Positions 62,712 to 64,000 of a DNA stretch of 64,000 nucleotides are shown here, one piece after another. Position 1 is the stretch's first letter; each line of letters starts with the position of its first letter. Made by a program: the position numbers and the translations under genes. The stretch is from Branchipolynoe longqiensis (lineage: Eukaryota; Annelida; Polychaeta; Phyllodocida; Polynoidae): the NCBI GenBank assembly GCA_030323885.1, contig CM059189.1:43367428-43431427 (forward strand), read 5' to 3'. The notes beneath the pieces are model-generated. The model did no database searches. It saw only the letters and a program-made list of their open reading frames with translations, and was not told where the DNA came from.

Positions 62712-63303
62712 CTTAAGCCGTGTTCACACCCACAACTTTAGGTCGAACTAGATAAGGTGAACTAGACGAGGCGAACTAGGCGTGAAAGTGTGTCGTGTCC
62801 ACACATCCAGTACTTGGGGCGGTTTAAGCAGGAAATCGACATATGCGCATGAGCAAGTCCATACTAACCAGCGCCAGGTTCGTCGCCACGAGAGAGTGTG
62901 GGTTTGGCCTAGATATGTATGGACTGAATCGTATTGGTTTGGAACGGTCAAAACTTCTGCTGAGCAGTGAAAACCTAAAAATAAATGCTGAAAAAAACGT
63001 ATGTGCACCTCTAGCAGGTTCATAAAGCAAATTTACCGGAAAGTCAACACACTCAGGTCTCGACTGTCACGTCCTTAATCCGCCTCATCTAAACCGCTAC
63101 CGTCCACACAGGCAATATGGGCCGACTCAAGCTAGTTCGCTTCATTTAAACCACCACGTGAGGCGAACTAGATGAGGCGAACTAGATGAGGCGACTCAGC
63201 CCTAATCCGCCTCAACATCGGGTGCACACGGCCAATGTGAGCCGACTTAGATTAGGCGCACTAGATGAGGCGAGTTAACGCCCAGGTGTGAACACGGCTT
63301 TAG
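62712..63303. mobile_element. W8 TIR element with GGCGAACTAGATGAGG-iterated interior
   Basis: Left TTAAGCCGTGTTCACACC, right GGTGTGAACACGGCTTTA: 14 of the outer bases are perfectly inverted, with TTA on both sides. GGCGAACTAGA(T)GAGG words recur at 62740-62790 and 63165-63275, with complements (CCTCATCTAAACCG) at 63080-63160. No coding frame. Confidence 0.82.
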
Positions 63304-63640
63304 AAACTTAGAAAGCTGACTTCTGTACACAATTAAGTACTCTGGGTGTATTATTTCCATGCAACGAAAAATCGAGGCGTAAGAAAAACCAGACCAAAAC
63401 CACGCAAAGACTTTCCAACAATATTATAGGCCACCCCGACACCAGTAAATGAAGGCATCGTGTTGTTACTGTAGAAGAGTTCTATCAGAAGGGATGCCCC
63501 CCCCCCACCCTTTGGAAAACCAGGGGTACTCTTTGTTGCATATAGCTACAGGCTTATGTGTGTGGGTGGGGGGGGGGGGCGGTGGCGGAATATGTTCTGG
63601 GTTGTGGCTATTTAAGCATATTAACATACTTTGGCTTGAA
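63304..63640. other. No gene; G-rich and C-rich runs
   Basis: Poly-C at 63497-63506 and poly-G at 63567-63579. Nothing else recognised. Confidence 0.5.
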
Positions 63641-63654
63641 TACATGTGCATTTA

Positions 63655-63815
63655 TGCACACATTGCTTACAATGGGGGTCATGTCCCATTGAGATTACAT
63701 GGACTGTGAATAACATGACTTGCACACATTGCTTACAATGGGGGGGGGGGGGGTCATGTCCCATTGAGATTACAGGGACTGTGAATAACATGACTTGCAC
63801 ACATTACCAATGTCC
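63655..63815 (+). repeat. Tandem repeat, two units plus a partial
   Basis: GCACACATTGCTTACAATGG at 63656 and 63723, TCATGTCCCATTGAGATTAC twice, and GGACTGTGAATAACATGACT twice. The last word, with its preceding ATTACAT, also occurs at 42897-42923 inside the S3 region. A poly-G run expands the second unit. The end of the window (63816-64000) holds nothing I recognise. Confidence 0.85.
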
Positions 63816-64000
63816 ACGGTCTGATAAAGGTGCTCTTCTACTTACAAACAAATAGCCTTCAATATGGAGAGACCTCGGGAATGTAACTTTTCTTTTTAAA
63901 CCCACAAAAATACAAAATTAGTAAAAAAAAATTCTCAATTCTACTAGAGTACTATATACATAAACCCCCATAAAGGCTATTGTTTCATAGGTGTACGTCT

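Overview
The window is eukaryotic nuclear DNA, AT-rich apart from one GC island, and very dense in repeats. It fits a repeat-rich invertebrate animal, probably marine (mollusc, annelid, brachiopod, lancelet or similar); the species cannot be fixed from the sequence. I see no prokaryotic genes, rRNA, functional tRNA gene or CRISPR array.

The one clear host gene is an ODF3/CIMAP1-like (SHIPPO-repeat) sperm-tail and ciliary microtubule protein on the + strand. It has five coding exons (7412-7629, 10682-10863, 20528-20652, 23654-23794, 27069-27161). The splice phases agree at every junction and the product is 252 aa, close to the vertebrate family size. Introns 1, 3 and 4 each carry a large minisatellite (13-, 59- and 38-bp units), and all introns are filled with SINEs, MITEs and LINE fragments. 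In intron 4 about 56 tandem copies of the 38-bp unit each end in a splice-acceptor-like sequence, and the last copy is the real acceptor of exon 5.

Before the gene (1-7400) lies a 5'-truncated LINE of the I/Nimb type (231-4662; CCHC gag-like ORF1, then endonuclease, RT, RNase H and a C-terminal zinc motif in ORF2). It has a 12-bp target duplication and sits inside a TTAA-flanked MITE. After the gene (27.2-37 kb) the DNA is a mosaic of MITEs and tRNA-derived SINEs.

The most distinctive stretch is 37.4-58.4 kb. It holds three different tyrosine-recombinase (Ngaro/PAT/DIRS-type) retrotransposons, each with split direct repeats in the order A1-internal-B1-A2-B2. E1 (37369-40401) is GC-rich and encodes only gag; its 3' half (B1-A2-B2) is inverted between two 76-bp inverted copies of the gag 3' end. 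E2 (45682-48746) lacks gag but has RT, RNase H and recombinase in broken frames. E3 (49361-58339) is the most complete, with gag, a 664-aa RT/RNase H frame and a recombinase with two frameshifts. Its 1.69-kb A repeats are almost identical, so the insertion looks recent.

A second theme is a set of TIR elements (about 5.9, 10.9, 31.3, 35.8, 36.4, 43.8, 58.8, 60.0 and 62.7 kb). Their termini share a GGCC..TGTCACAC-like core, while each interior is made of degenerate iterations of an element-specific short word. They may form a PIF/Harbinger-like MITE superfamily with word-iterated interiors. The whole window reads as one small ciliary gene embedded in nested, mostly dead, mobile DNA.
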